Below, in pieces: positions 28,617-37,162 of a stretch of DNA of 64,000 nt. The notes under the pieces were generated by a model. It was given only the letters and a program-made list of their open reading frames with translations, ran no database searches and was not told the origin of the DNA. Location: the NCBI RefSeq assembly GCF_030411955.1, contig NZ_JASNRA010000011.1, positions 62,001 to 126,000 of the forward strand. The letters are read 5' to 3'. The DNA comes from Massilia sp. YIM B02443 (lineage in GTDB: Bacteria; Pseudomonadota; Gammaproteobacteria; Burkholderiales; Burkholderiaceae_D). The position numbers were made by a program, and so were the translations under genes. Numbering within the stretch: position 1 is the stretch's first letter; every line of letters starts with the position of its first letter.

Positions 28617-31600
28617 TCAGAACTTGTAGCGCGCGGCCACCATGTAGCGCGGCCCCGACTGGGTCACGAACAGCGCCTGCGACTTGTTGCGGCCATGGAT
28701 GCGCTGGATCTCGTCGGTCAGGTTGATGCCCTCGAACGAGACGCTCAGGTTCTCGTTGACGTTATAGCCGACGCTCAGGTCCAGCTGGCCGTAGGCTTCG
28801 ACATATTGCGGGTTCGGACCGGCGTCGTCGGCAAGCGAGGTCAGGAACTTGTCGCGCCAGTTGTAGGCCGCGCGCACGCTCCACTTGTCGTTCTCGAAGA
28901 TGCCCACCAGGTTGGCCGAATCGCTCAGGCCGGCCAGCGCGAATTGCTGGCTGACGTTGGCATTGTCGTACTGCAGGCCCGACTTGACGTAGGTGTAGTT
29001 GGCCTGGACGCCGAAGCCGCTGTTGCCGAACATGTGCTGGAGATTGAATTCCAGGCCACGGATGCGGTCCTTGCGCTGGTTCGCATACGACGAGATGCGG
29101 AAGTTCGCGATCGGGTCTTCGGCGAGGGCGATGATGTCGCCTTCCGCGTTCCCGGAAGGGTTGTCCGGGCGGTTGACGATGCCCGGTTGTCCCGCATAGG
29201 TGCGCAGGATGTAGTTGCGGATGCAGGTGGTGTCGGCGGTCGCGCAGCCATTGGCCAGGGCCGCGTTCCAGCGCGGACCGCCGACCGGCGTGCGGATCCC
29301 GAACGGCTGGTCCTGGATCTGGATCTGGCCGGCGTAGTTTTCCAGGTGCTTGCGGAAGTGGTTGACCGAGACGTAGCTCTGGCGATCGTAGTACCACTCG
29401 AGCGCCAGGTCGATGTTCTTCGACTTGACCGGCTCCAGCGACGGATTGCCCTGCGAGCCGGTGCCGCCGTCGACACGTGCCTGGCGGTCCAGCACCTGGC
29501 CGCCGGCGATCTGGTCGTAGCGCGGACGGCCGATGGTTTCGCCATAGCTGAAGCGGCCCTTGATGTCCGAACGCAGCGCGATGTCGGCATCGAAGCTCGG
29601 CAGCACGTGGCTGTACTTGCCCTTGAGCGTGGTGAAGTTGCGGCCGTCGAACATCACGCCCAGTTCGTTCTGCGACACCCATTGCAGCGCGGTCGGCGTC
29701 TGCACCAGTGCGCTCGAGGTGACGTCGGTTTTTTCGTAGCGCACGCCGAGGGAGGTGGTGACCGGGAAGCGGCCGTCGAACTCGGTGTTGAACTGCAGGT
29801 ACAGGCTCTTCGACTTTTCTTCGGTGCGCTGGTCGTTGTCGTAGGTGGTCTTCGGCAGGTACTCCTCCGGCTTGCCGGTCGCGGCGGCGGCGAGCTGGCG
29901 CACCTGGTCGAAATTGAAGGTGTTGAAGGTATTGAACAGGGCCGGATTGCCGCTGCCGTCGATGTTGTCGAAGTACTTGGCCAGGGTCTCGGCATGGAAC
30001 ACGCTGGCCGGGTAGTCCGCCGGGCTGGTGGCGCCGCCCCAGGTGTCGCGCTGCATCACCGAGAATGCCGAGCGGTAGTCGAGCTTGGTCGCGCCCAGGC
30101 CGAACTTCAGTTCGGACGCTTCCAGCACCTTCCAGCTGCCGTGGGTCTGGATCTGGTCGATCTCGGTCTTCATGTAGCCGTTTTCGAACACCGAACCGGT
30201 GACCTGTTGCGGCGCGCGATTGAAGTCGGCGCCCTGGATGCTCAGGACCGGGAAGTCCTCCCGGAAGTCAACGGTGGTGTCACCGCGGCTGAAGCTGGCG
30301 GTGCTGAGCGTATTGCTCGAGCCGAACGGGCTGTTCGGGGTCGACTCGGCCGACGAGCTGTGCATGTCGAGCTCGAGGCGCACGTCGCTGTTGACACGCC
30401 ATGCGGCATTGAAGCCGAGCGACTTGTTCTCGTTCTTGGTCGCGAAGTCGGCGCCGCCCATGGCGATGTCGGAGTTGGCCCCAGGGATGAATTCGGTATA
30501 CACCAGCGGCGCGGCGACCGGGCCGTCGCTCCAGGTGCTCGACGACGGGCCGAAGTTGAACCAGGCCGACATGTCGGCGCGGCGGGTGTGGATCTTGTTT
30601 TCCGAGTAGGTGTAGTCGACGGTGGTGGTCAGGTCCTTGTTCGGGGCGAACTGGAACACCACCTGGCCGTTGGTGCGCTCGCGCTGCACGCCGTTCATGC
30701 TGTAGTTCAGGTTCTGCGGCAGCTGGTAGATGTCGTCGGGACCCGGGCGATTGACGATGTTCTCGGAACCCGGCTGGCCCGGCTGGGGCAGTGGACCGGC
30801 GCCGTTGAGGGGGCTCGGGTACGGGCCTTTCCAGCCATTCGAGACCGCGGCGCGGTTGAAGCCCAAGTTGCGTTCCTGGTAGCTGGCCGAGAGACCGATG
30901 CCGAAGCGGCCGTCGGCCGACGTATTGCTATAGATGCCGGACAGCTCCGGGGTGACCTTGTTGCCGTGCTTGATATCGTCCGGCAGGTTGCTGGCCGAGG
31001 TGTCGTGCACGCCCTTGACGCCGATGCTGGCCTGCATGCCGGGACGCGACAGCGGACGCGCGGTGACCACATTGATGGTGGCGCCGATGCCGCCGGTCGG
31101 GGTTTCGGCACGGCTCGATTTGTAGACCTGCAGTTGCGAGATGGCTTCCGAGGCGAGGTTGGCGAAATCGAAAGCGCGGCCGTTGCGGTCGCTCAGGCTC
31201 GAGTTCGGCATCTGGCGGCCATTGAGCAGCACCAGGTTGAAGTCGGGACCCACGCCGCGCACGGTGACGCGCGAACCTTCGCCGATCGCGCTGCGATCGA
31301 TCGACACGCCCGAGATGCGCTGCAGCGATTCGGCCAGGTTGGTATCGGGGAATTTGCCGATGTCTTCGGCGACGATGCCGTCGACGAAGCCCTGCGCATT
31401 GCGCTTGAGGTTCAGCGACGATTCGAGACTGGCGCGCAGGCCGGTCACGACCACGGTCTGGGCGCCGTTCTGGGCCGGGCCGGTGATCGAACCGGTCGGG
31501 TTGCTGGCGGGGTCCGTCGCCTGGGTCGAGGCGCTGGTCGGGCTAGGCTCGGCGGCCTGCTCTTGAGCGTAGGCCGGCATGAATGCGGCGCAGGCGCTGG

Positions 31601-31646
31601 CGACTGCCAGGCTCATTAAAGTCTGTTTGGCCTTCGGGTAATACAT
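28617..31646 (-). CDS. TonB-dependent receptor of the carbohydrate (Xanthomonas/Caulobacter) type
   Basis: This 1009-residue outer-membrane transporter has a signal peptide ending near PAYAQ and a Thr/Ser-rich spacer. The plug domain (about 65-220) begins QTVVVTGLRASLESSLNLKR and includes DIGKFPDTNLAESLQRISGVSIDR. A 22-strand barrel ends in the typical aromatic terminus YMVAARYKF. The plug pattern is that of carbohydrate-linked receptors, which import oligosaccharides too large for porins. A LacI-type operator with a matching promoter lies about 360 bp upstream, linking it to the glucan regulon. Confidence 0.92.
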   Translation of the reverse strand: MYYPKAKQTLMSLAVASACAAFMPAYAQEQAAEPSPTSASTQATDPASNPTGSITGPAQNGAQTVVVTGLRASLESSLNLKRNAQGFVDGIVAEDIGKFPDTNLAESLQRISGVSIDRSAIGEGSRVTVRGVGPDFNLVLLNGRQMPNSSLSDRNGRAFDFANLASEAISQLQVYKSSRAETPTGGIGATINVVTARPLSRPGMQASIGVKGVHDTSASNLPDDIKHGNKVTPELSGIYSNTSADGRFGIGLSASYQERNLGFNRAAVSNGWKGPYPSPLNGAGPLPQPGQPGSENIVNRPGPDDIYQLPQNLNYSMNGVQRERTNGQVVFQFAPNKDLTTTVDYTYSENKIHTRRADMSAWFNFGPSSSTWSDGPVAAPLVYTEFIPGANSDIAMGGADFATKNENKSLGFNAAWRVNSDVRLELDMHSSSAESTPNSPFGSSNTLSTASFSRGDTTVDFREDFPVLSIQGADFNRAPQQVTGSVFENGYMKTEIDQIQTHGSWKVLEASELKFGLGATKLDYRSAFSVMQRDTWGGATSPADYPASVFHAETLAKYFDNIDGSGNPALFNTFNTFNFDQVRQLAAAATGKPEEYLPKTTYDNDQRTEEKSKSLYLQFNTEFDGRFPVTTSLGVRYEKTDVTSSALVQTPTALQWVSQNELGVMFDGRNFTTLKGKYSHVLPSFDADIALRSDIKGRFSYGETIGRPRYDQIAGGQVLDRQARVDGGTGSQGNPSLEPVKSKNIDLALEWYYDRQSYVSVNHFRKHLENYAGQIQIQDQPFGIRTPVGGPRWNAALANGCATADTTCIRNYILRTYAGQPGIVNRPDNPSGNAEGDIIALAEDPIANFRISSYANQRKDRIRGLEFNLQHMFGNSGFGVQANYTYVKSGLQYDNANVSQQFALAGLSDSANLVGIFENDKWSVRAAYNWRDKFLTSLADDAGPNPQYVEAYGQLDLSVGYNVNENLSVSFEGINLTDEIQRIHGRNKSQALFVTQSGPRYMVAARYKF

Positions 31647-32007
31647 GTGTTCTCCTGTCTTTTTTTATAAATATGACCGTCACCCATCCACGGTGTCTCC
31701 TACCAACGCAGGCTGCGCCCGCGTGCACTGCCGCCTTGCCGCATCCTTACCGCATCCTCACTCCCGGACACCTCCTTGCCGGGACAGTCCCGCCGCCACC
31801 GCCGGCAGGCGCCGGCCGTCCCGGCCGGGCCGGGGTCCGTTGGCATCGCGCATGGAAGGAACAGCAACGACGACACCGGCGGTTGCCGGAGTCGTCGTTG
31901 CCTTGTTTCCTGTCTCGCCTGTCGCCAGGCGCGCGGTGCGCTGTTTCATGTGTCCTCGGGTCCTTGGCGCATGCGCCGTTGGGGTCGAAGCCAGCTCATT
32001 AGGAGCA
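31647..32007 (-). other. Long untranslated leader of the TonB receptor, with a strong hairpin
   Basis: No gene is supported in this 361-bp stretch. It would be transcribed as a leader of roughly 360-390 nt from the promoter at 32036-32064. At 31864-31901 an inverted repeat forms an 11-bp stem (GCAACGACGAC/GTCGTCGTTGC), an A-A mismatch and a further 4-bp CCGG stem around a 6-nt loop. No T run follows in either direction. The position suggests message stability or attenuation. Short open frames in the leader lack a ribosome site or family features. Confidence 0.5.
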
Positions 32008-32021
32008 TGGAAACGTTTCCA
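32008..32021. promoter_or_regulatory. LacI-type operator 3 (TonB receptor)
   Basis: TGGAAACGTTTCCA is a perfect palindrome, extended to 16 bp by flanking A and T (32007-32022). It lies 14 nt past the predicted minus-strand -10. Confidence 0.85.
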
Positions 32022-32035
32022 TGTAAGTTGTCTGA

Positions 32036-32064
32036 ATATTAGGGTTAGGAAAATAAATTGTCAA
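32036..32064 (-). promoter_or_regulatory. Sigma-70 promoter of the TonB receptor operon
   Basis: On the minus strand a perfect TTGACA (32064-32059), a 17-bp spacer and TAATAT (32041-32036) precede operator 3 by 14 nt. Confidence 0.75.
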
Positions 32065-32177
32065 CGGAATATCCATACGGAGCGGGGGTGGATTGACGTA
32101 GTTTTGCAACACATTGGTGCAGATCCCAGAGTGAGAACTGGTCGATAATCGCTTGGTCCGGCGTGGTGTTTCCCGCG

Positions 32178-32207
32178 TTGACACCCGATTTTTGCGGCTG
32201 ATATAGT
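32178..32207 (+). promoter_or_regulatory. Sigma-70 promoter of the CE4-GH16 gene
   Basis: A perfect TTGACA (32178-32183), an 18-bp spacer and TATAGT (32202-32207) lie 13 nt before operator 4. The same -10 hexamer and the same gap occur at the ABC operon. Confidence 0.8.
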
Positions 32208-32220
32208 CGCGTTGTTGATT

Positions 32221-32234
32221 TGGTAACGATTCCA
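32221..32234. promoter_or_regulatory. LacI-type operator 4 (CE4-GH16 gene)
   Basis: TGGTAACGATTCCA lies just past the predicted transcription start and 13 bp before the ATG, directly ahead of the GGAG ribosome site. Confidence 0.8.
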
Positions 32235-32247
32235 AACTGGAGCACCG

Positions 32248-33795
32248 ATGCACCGTTTTCTTGCCACCGTTCTTCTTGCGCTCGGCGTCACATTCGCCAA
32301 TACGCTGGCCCGTGCCGACACCTTCACCTGGCCCGGTGGCGCCCGCGCGGCGGTCAGCCTGGCATATGACGACGCGCTCGATTCGCAGCTCGACAACGCG
32401 ATCCCCGCGCTCGACCGCCATGGCCTGCGCGCCACCTTCTACCTGCAGCTGTCGAACCCTCCGGTAGGCGCGCGCATGGAAGGCTGGCGCGCCGCCGCCC
32501 GGCGCGGGCACGAGCTGGGCAACCACAGCCTGTTCCACCAGTGTTCGGGCGCCGGCGCCGACCGCGCCTGGGTGGCGCCGCACCGCAACCTGGACACCAC
32601 GAGCGCCGCGCAGATGCGCGACCAGGTGGTGCTGGCCAATACCATGCTGATGGCAATCGACGGGCAACGCGAGCGCACCTATACCGCGCCCTGCGGCGAC
32701 GTGCTGGCCGGCGGCACGGACTACATCCCATTGCTGCACGGGGAGTTCGTGGCCATCAAGGCCGGGCATGGGCGGCCGCCGGTGCCGGCGTCGATGGCGG
32801 CGCTCGACCCGTTCATGGTCGGTTCGGCGGGGCCGGTCGGCGCCAGCGGCAAGGAGCTGATCGAACTGGTGAAGCAGGCCGGCGCGCGCGGGACCATGGT
32901 GGCGTTCACCTTCCACGGCATCGGCGGCGACCACCTGAGCGTGTCGAGCGAGGCGCACGAGGAACTGCTGCGTTTCCTGGCCGAGCACCGCAAGGAGTAC
33001 TGGACCGATACCTTCCTCAACGTCATGCGGCACGTGCGGCAGCAGCAGGCGCCGCGGCCGGCGGCCCCCGCTGGCTGGACCCTGGCCTGGAGCGACGAAT
33101 TCGACGGCGCTGCGCTCGACACCGGCAAGTGGGTGGCGGAAACCGGCGGCCATGGCTGGGGCAACCAGGAACTGCAGTACTACACCGGGCGGCCGGAAAA
33201 CGTGCGCGTGGGCGGCGGCATGCTTACCATCGAGGCGCGCAAGGAACGTTATGAAGGCAGCGAATACACCTCGGCGCGGCTCAAGACCGCGGGCCTGAAG
33301 GAGACGCAATACGGGCGCTACGAGGCGCGCATCAAGATCCCCAAGGGCCAGGGCATCTGGCCGGCGTTCTGGATGCTGGGCGCGAACATCAAGCAGGCCG
33401 GCTGGCCGAAGAGCGGCGAGATCGACATCATGGAAATCATCGGCAAGGAGCCGGGCAACGCGTACGGCACCCTGCACGGGCCTGGCTACTCGGGCGAGCA
33501 CGCGTTCAGCAAGGCGATCGCGCTCGATGGCGCCGAGTATGGCGACGACTTCCACGTGTTCGCGGTGGAGTGGGAACCGGGCGAGATCCGCTGGTACCGC
33601 GACGGCATCCACTTCCACACCGCGCGGCCCGACCTGGTCAAGGGCGAGTGGGTGTTCGACCATCCTTTCTTCGTGCTGCTGAACCTGGCCGTGGGCGGGC
33701 TGTGGCCGGGCTATCCGGATGCCGGCACCGAATTCCCGCGCCGGATGCTGGTCGATTACGTGCGCGTGTACCGGAAGCAGGCAGCTGCGCAATGA
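32248..33795 (+). CDS. Secreted CE4 polysaccharide deacetylase-GH16 beta-glucanase fusion
   Basis: This 515-residue protein has a signal peptide ending near LARA. Residues about 25-262 are polysaccharide-deacetylase-like: AVSLAYDDA with Asp41/Asp42, and GHELGNHS with His88 and His93 as metal-ligand candidates. Residues about 275-512 are a GH16 domain with the catalytic motif EIDIMEI (Glu391, Asp393, Glu396). GH16 with this motif hydrolyses beta-1,3 or beta-1,3-1,4 glucans such as laminarin. The pairing of a deacetylase-like domain with an endo-glucanase is unusual and suggests a decorated or mixed substrate, or that the first domain has another role. It is placed under LacI-type operator control. 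Confidence 0.88.
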   Translation: MHRFLATVLLALGVTFANTLARADTFTWPGGARAAVSLAYDDALDSQLDNAIPALDRHGLRATFYLQLSNPPVGARMEGWRAAARRGHELGNHSLFHQCSGAGADRAWVAPHRNLDTTSAAQMRDQVVLANTMLMAIDGQRERTYTAPCGDVLAGGTDYIPLLHGEFVAIKAGHGRPPVPASMAALDPFMVGSAGPVGASGKELIELVKQAGARGTMVAFTFHGIGGDHLSVSSEAHEELLRFLAEHRKEYWTDTFLNVMRHVRQQQAPRPAAPAGWTLAWSDEFDGAALDTGKWVAETGGHGWGNQELQYYTGRPENVRVGGGMLTIEARKERYEGSEYTSARLKTAGLKETQYGRYEARIKIPKGQGIWPAFWMLGANIKQAGWPKSGEIDIMEIIGKEPGNAYGTLHGPGYSGEHAFSKAIALDGAEYGDDFHVFAVEWEPGEIRWYRDGIHFHTARPDLVKGEWVFDHPFFVLLNLAVGGLWPGYPDAGTEFPRRMLVDYVRVYRKQAAAQ

Positions 33796-34014
33796 TGCAC
33801 TGAACGATCCCGCCGTCCCGGCGGGAGCGTGAAATGCGGGCGTGCCCTGCACATAATGCGCGACAGTGAGAGAATGCGCGACCCGGCGAAAATTTTGCCC
33901 ATGCCATCCATGGGAACCGTTCGCCGGCATCTCCGACATCCATCGTCACGGCTGCGCGCCGGCCGGTTCTTCCGGCCCGGCGCCGGCCACGCCGACCGCA
34001 TCAGAAAGAGCATC

Positions 34015-35112
34015 ATGACCGCATTGTTTACCCCCTTCGAACTCAAATCCGTCCGCCTGCGCAACCGCATCGCGGTGCCGCCGATGTGCCAGTACAGCGC
34101 CGTCGACGGCGTCACCAATGACTGGCACCGCGCCCACTACGCCTCGATCGCGCGCGGCGGCGCCGGCCTGGTGGTCGTCGAAGCCACCGCCGTCTCGCCG
34201 GAAGGCCGCATCACCCCGGGCTGCACCGGCCTGTGGAACGACGCCCAGGTGGCCGGCATGGCCGCCATCGCGCAAGAAATCAAGAACGGCGGCGCCGTGG
34301 CCGGCATCCAGATCGCGCACGCCGGCCGCAAGGCCAGCGCCAACCGTCCGTGGGAAGGCGACGACCATATCCCGAATGAAGATGCGCGCGGCTGGCAGAC
34401 GGTAGCCCCGTCGGCCGTCGCCTTCGGCGCCAACCTGCCGAAACAGCCGCAGGCCCTGGGCCTGGACGACATCGCCCGCATCAAGGACGACTTCGTGGCC
34501 GCGGCGCGGCGCGCCCTGGACGCCGGTTTCGAATGGCTGGAACTGCACTTCGCGCACGGCTATCTGGGCCAGAGCTTCCTGTCGCCGCATTCGAACCAGC
34601 GTGACGACATCTACGGCGGCGACTTCGAAGGCCGCAGCCGCTTCTTGCTGGAGACCCTGGCCGCGGTGCGCGCGGTCTGGCCGAACCACCTGCCGCTGAC
34701 CGCGCGCATGGGCGTGATCGAATTCGACGGCCGCGACGAAGAAACGCTGCAGGAATCGATCGAGCTGACGCGCCGCATGCGCGCCGGCGGCCTGGATCTG
34801 CTCAGCGTGAGCGTCAACTTCACCATCCCGCAGACGAATATCCCGTGGGGCCCGGCCTTCCTGGCGCCCTACGCCGAGCGCGTGCGCCGCGAAGCCGGCA
34901 TCGCCGTGGCGTCCTCGTGGAACATCGACGATCCGAAGGTGGCGAACCGGGTGGTGGAACAGGGACAGATGGACCTGGTGATGATCGGCCGCGCCTTCCT
35001 GGCCGATCCGCACTACGTGTACCGCGCGGCGCGCGAGCTGGGCCTGGAGCAGCCGTGGGACGTGCTGCCGCCGCAGTACGCGCACTGGCTGTCGCGCTAC
35101 CGCCAGGCGTAA
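34015..35112 (+). CDS. NADH:flavin oxidoreductase (Old Yellow Enzyme, YqjM/NamA class)
   Basis: This 365-residue FMN enzyme reduces activated C=C bonds of enones or similar electrophiles with NAD(P)H. The N terminus FTPFELKSVRLRNRIAVPPMCQYSA, with Cys in PPMCQY, is typical of the thermophilic-like OYE class. IQIAHAGRKAS holds the substrate-binding histidine region, and the QSFLSPHSNQRDDIYGG segment is diagnostic. The start at 34015 was chosen because the upstream frame (to 33829) is not family-like. It is monocistronic and convergent with the tad operon. The physiological substrate is unknown. Confidence 0.92.
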   Translation: MTALFTPFELKSVRLRNRIAVPPMCQYSAVDGVTNDWHRAHYASIARGGAGLVVVEATAVSPEGRITPGCTGLWNDAQVAGMAAIAQEIKNGGAVAGIQIAHAGRKASANRPWEGDDHIPNEDARGWQTVAPSAVAFGANLPKQPQALGLDDIARIKDDFVAAARRALDAGFEWLELHFAHGYLGQSFLSPHSNQRDDIYGGDFEGRSRFLLETLAAVRAVWPNHLPLTARMGVIEFDGRDEETLQESIELTRRMRAGGLDLLSVSVNFTIPQTNIPWGPAFLAPYAERVRREAGIAVASSWNIDDPKVANRVVEQGQMDLVMIGRAFLADPHYVYRAARELGLEQPWDVLPPQYAHWLSRYRQA

Positions 35113-35130
35113 GCCCGGGCTTCCCCGGTC

Positions 35131-36201
35131 TCAGCCTGCTTTGAGCGGGCCAGGGGCCGGGCGCAGCGGCGTGGGGTGACCGGCCAGGTCGCGTCCCAAT
35201 ACCAGGCGCAGGTCGGAACGTTCGCCCTGCTCCACCTGGCGCAGTTCGGCGCTGCCCAGGCGCCGCGCCAGCTTGCGCGCGGCTCCGTGCCGTCCGGGCC
35301 CGTACTCGATGCGGGTCTGGTCCACGCCGAAGCCCGGCTCGTTCGACAGCCGCGTCACCTGCAGGCCCGGTTCGTCGATGCTGCGCGAAACGGCGCGCGC
35401 CATGCCGGCGATGCCGTTGCCGTTGCTGATCTCCAGCAGCGCCACGCCTTCCGGCGCCACCGATGCAGGGGCCGCTGCAGGGGCGGCGGCGACTTCTTCT
35501 TCGCGCCCGCTGGTGCGCCGCAACTCCATCATCCCGTCCACGCCCGCCTGCACGTAGGCGCGCGCCCAGCCCGCATCTTGCGGCGGCTCGGGTGTCGATG
35601 CCTGCGCCGGTGTCGGCGCCTGCAGCGCCTGGCCGAGCGCCGCCACGGCGGTCCTGCTGCCGGTGGACGCGATGTCGGCGCGCAGGTCATGCTGGCGCAG
35701 GGTCGCGGCCTGGCGCAGCATCGATTCGGCGCGCGCTTCCTGTCCTTGGCGGCGCAGCGTCTCGCCCAGCAGCTGCCAGGTGCGGTGGTTCAGTGGATCG
35801 AGCAGGCAGGCTTTTTCCAGCGCCGCTGTCGCCGATTCAAGCTCGCCGTTCAGGATATATGCGCGGCCCAGGTTGCTGAACAGGTAGGCGCTGGCCGGTC
35901 CCGAGGCCATGTTCAGGGGGGCGGTCAGCTCGCGCCAGATCGCGATCGCCTGCCCCAATTCGCGCCGTTCGACGTGCAGCGCCGCCAGGCCGTTGCGCGC
36001 GTCCTGATGCGTCGGCGCGATCCGCACAGCCTCGAGGTAGGCCGCGCGCGCCAGGTCAGGCCGTCCGGCCAGGTGGTGCCCGCGGCCGGCGCGGTAGTCG
36101 CCGTCGGCCTCCAGCACCGATGCGGCGCCGGCACGCTGCCCGAGCGGCGCGCACGAGGCCAGCGCAGCGCACAGCAGGGCCAGGGAAATCGCTCGTTTCA
36201 T
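35131..36201 (-). CDS. tadD: TadD-like TPR lipoprotein with LytR-type C-terminal domain
   Basis: This 356-residue protein has a lipobox LASC (Cys17), so it is membrane-anchored. Tetratricopeptide repeats cover about residues 30-170. A low-complexity Pro/Ala linker and a C-terminal LytR_C-like domain (about 255-345, VALLEISNGNGIAGMARAV then RLVLGRDLAG) follow. TadD proteins are thought to help secretin or pilus assembly. It is the last gene of the tad operon, 15 bp after tadC. The LytR_C addition is seen in several betaproteobacterial tad loci. Confidence 0.8.
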   Translation of the reverse strand: MKRAISLALLCAALASCAPLGQRAGAASVLEADGDYRAGRGHHLAGRPDLARAAYLEAVRIAPTHQDARNGLAALHVERRELGQAIAIWRELTAPLNMASGPASAYLFSNLGRAYILNGELESATAALEKACLLDPLNHRTWQLLGETLRRQGQEARAESMLRQAATLRQHDLRADIASTGSRTAVAALGQALQAPTPAQASTPEPPQDAGWARAYVQAGVDGMMELRRTSGREEEVAAAPAAAPASVAPEGVALLEISNGNGIAGMARAVSRSIDEPGLQVTRLSNEPGFGVDQTRIEYGPGRHGAARKLARRLGSAELRQVEQGERSDLRLVLGRDLAGHPTPLRPAPGPLKAG

Positions 36202-36216
36202 GACAACTCCAATGGT

Positions 36217-37155
36217 TCAGCGCGCGCCGGGCAGTGCGCCCAGCGTGCGCGAGATTTGCATCGCGGCCGGGCCCAGCAGGACCATCAGCAGCGTCGGGAA
36301 GATGCAGAAGATCAGCGGGAACAGCAGCTTGAGACCGATCCTGGCGGCGTGTTCCTCGGCCAGCACGCGCCGCTTGTGGCGCAGGTTTTCGGCATGCACG
36401 CGCAGCGAGTCGCCGACGCTGGTGCCGAAGCGTTCGGACTGGATCAGCATCGCCACCAGCGTGTCGACGTCGTCCACGCCCGAGCGCAGCGCGAAGTTGC
36501 GCAGCGCTTTCTCCTTGCTGAAGCCAGCGCGCATCTCCATCAGCACCAGCTGCAGTTCCTGCGCCAGCACCACGCTCTTGATGTGGATTTCGCTGGCCAC
36601 CTTGACCATCGCCCGCTCCAGGCTCAGGCCGGCCTCGACGCACACCGTCAGCAGGTCGAGGGCGTCCGGCACGGTCTCGAAGATCTCGCGCCGGCGCCGC
36701 GCCACCAGCCGCGCCAGCACTGCGTTCGGCAGGTAGTAGCCGAACGAGGCGGCGCCGAGCAGCAGCGCCAGCACCTTGCCGCCGCCCAACGCGCTCCCGT
36801 ACAGCACCAGGAACGGCGCCGCCAGCGCCGGCAGCAGCAGCGCCAGCGCGGTCTTGGATGCGAAGTACAGGGTCGGCGCCGACGGGTGGCGCCAGCCGGC
36901 GTTCATGAAGCGGGTGCGCAGGGTCGACTTCTCCCAGCCTTCCTCGGGAATCGACAGCTTGGTGAGCGGCTTGGCAACGCTGGCCACGCGCTCGATCCAG
37001 CGCACCCCGGGCTCGCCCTCGGCGCCGCGCCGGCCCAGGAACAGGCGCAGGCGCTCGCGCAGCGCCAGCGGCGCGAACAGCGCGAAGCCGAGCCAGGCCA
37101 GGGCGCAGGCGACGACGAAGACGATCAGCAGGAAGACGAGTTGGGTCGATTGCAT
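36217..37155 (-). CDS. tadC: Tad pilus inner-membrane platform protein TadC
   Basis: This 312-residue GspF-family protein has an N-terminal membrane helix, two central helices (about 105-150) and a C-terminal one (about 280-305). The cytoplasmic domain contains LVARRRREIFETVPDALDLLTVCVEAGLSLERAM, the family signature. It pairs with TadB to anchor the TadA motor and extrude the Flp pilus. It is 7 bp after tadB. Confidence 0.92.
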   Translation of the reverse strand: MQSTQLVFLLIVFVVACALAWLGFALFAPLALRERLRLFLGRRGAEGEPGVRWIERVASVAKPLTKLSIPEEGWEKSTLRTRFMNAGWRHPSAPTLYFASKTALALLLPALAAPFLVLYGSALGGGKVLALLLGAASFGYYLPNAVLARLVARRRREIFETVPDALDLLTVCVEAGLSLERAMVKVASEIHIKSVVLAQELQLVLMEMRAGFSKEKALRNFALRSGVDDVDTLVAMLIQSERFGTSVGDSLRVHAENLRHKRRVLAEEHAARIGLKLLFPLIFCIFPTLLMVLLGPAAMQISRTLGALPGAR

Positions 37156-37162
37156 GGGGGCC

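Noticed and set aside
28506..31619. A long plus-strand open frame opposite the TonB receptor
   Set aside because: It is a compositional shadow; the minus-strand receptor has signal peptide, plug and terminal aromatic residue.
31758..31949. A 63-codon minus-strand frame in the TonB receptor leader
   Set aside because: It runs through the hairpin, is repetitive (Thr/Ala/Val) and has no ribosome site or family feature.
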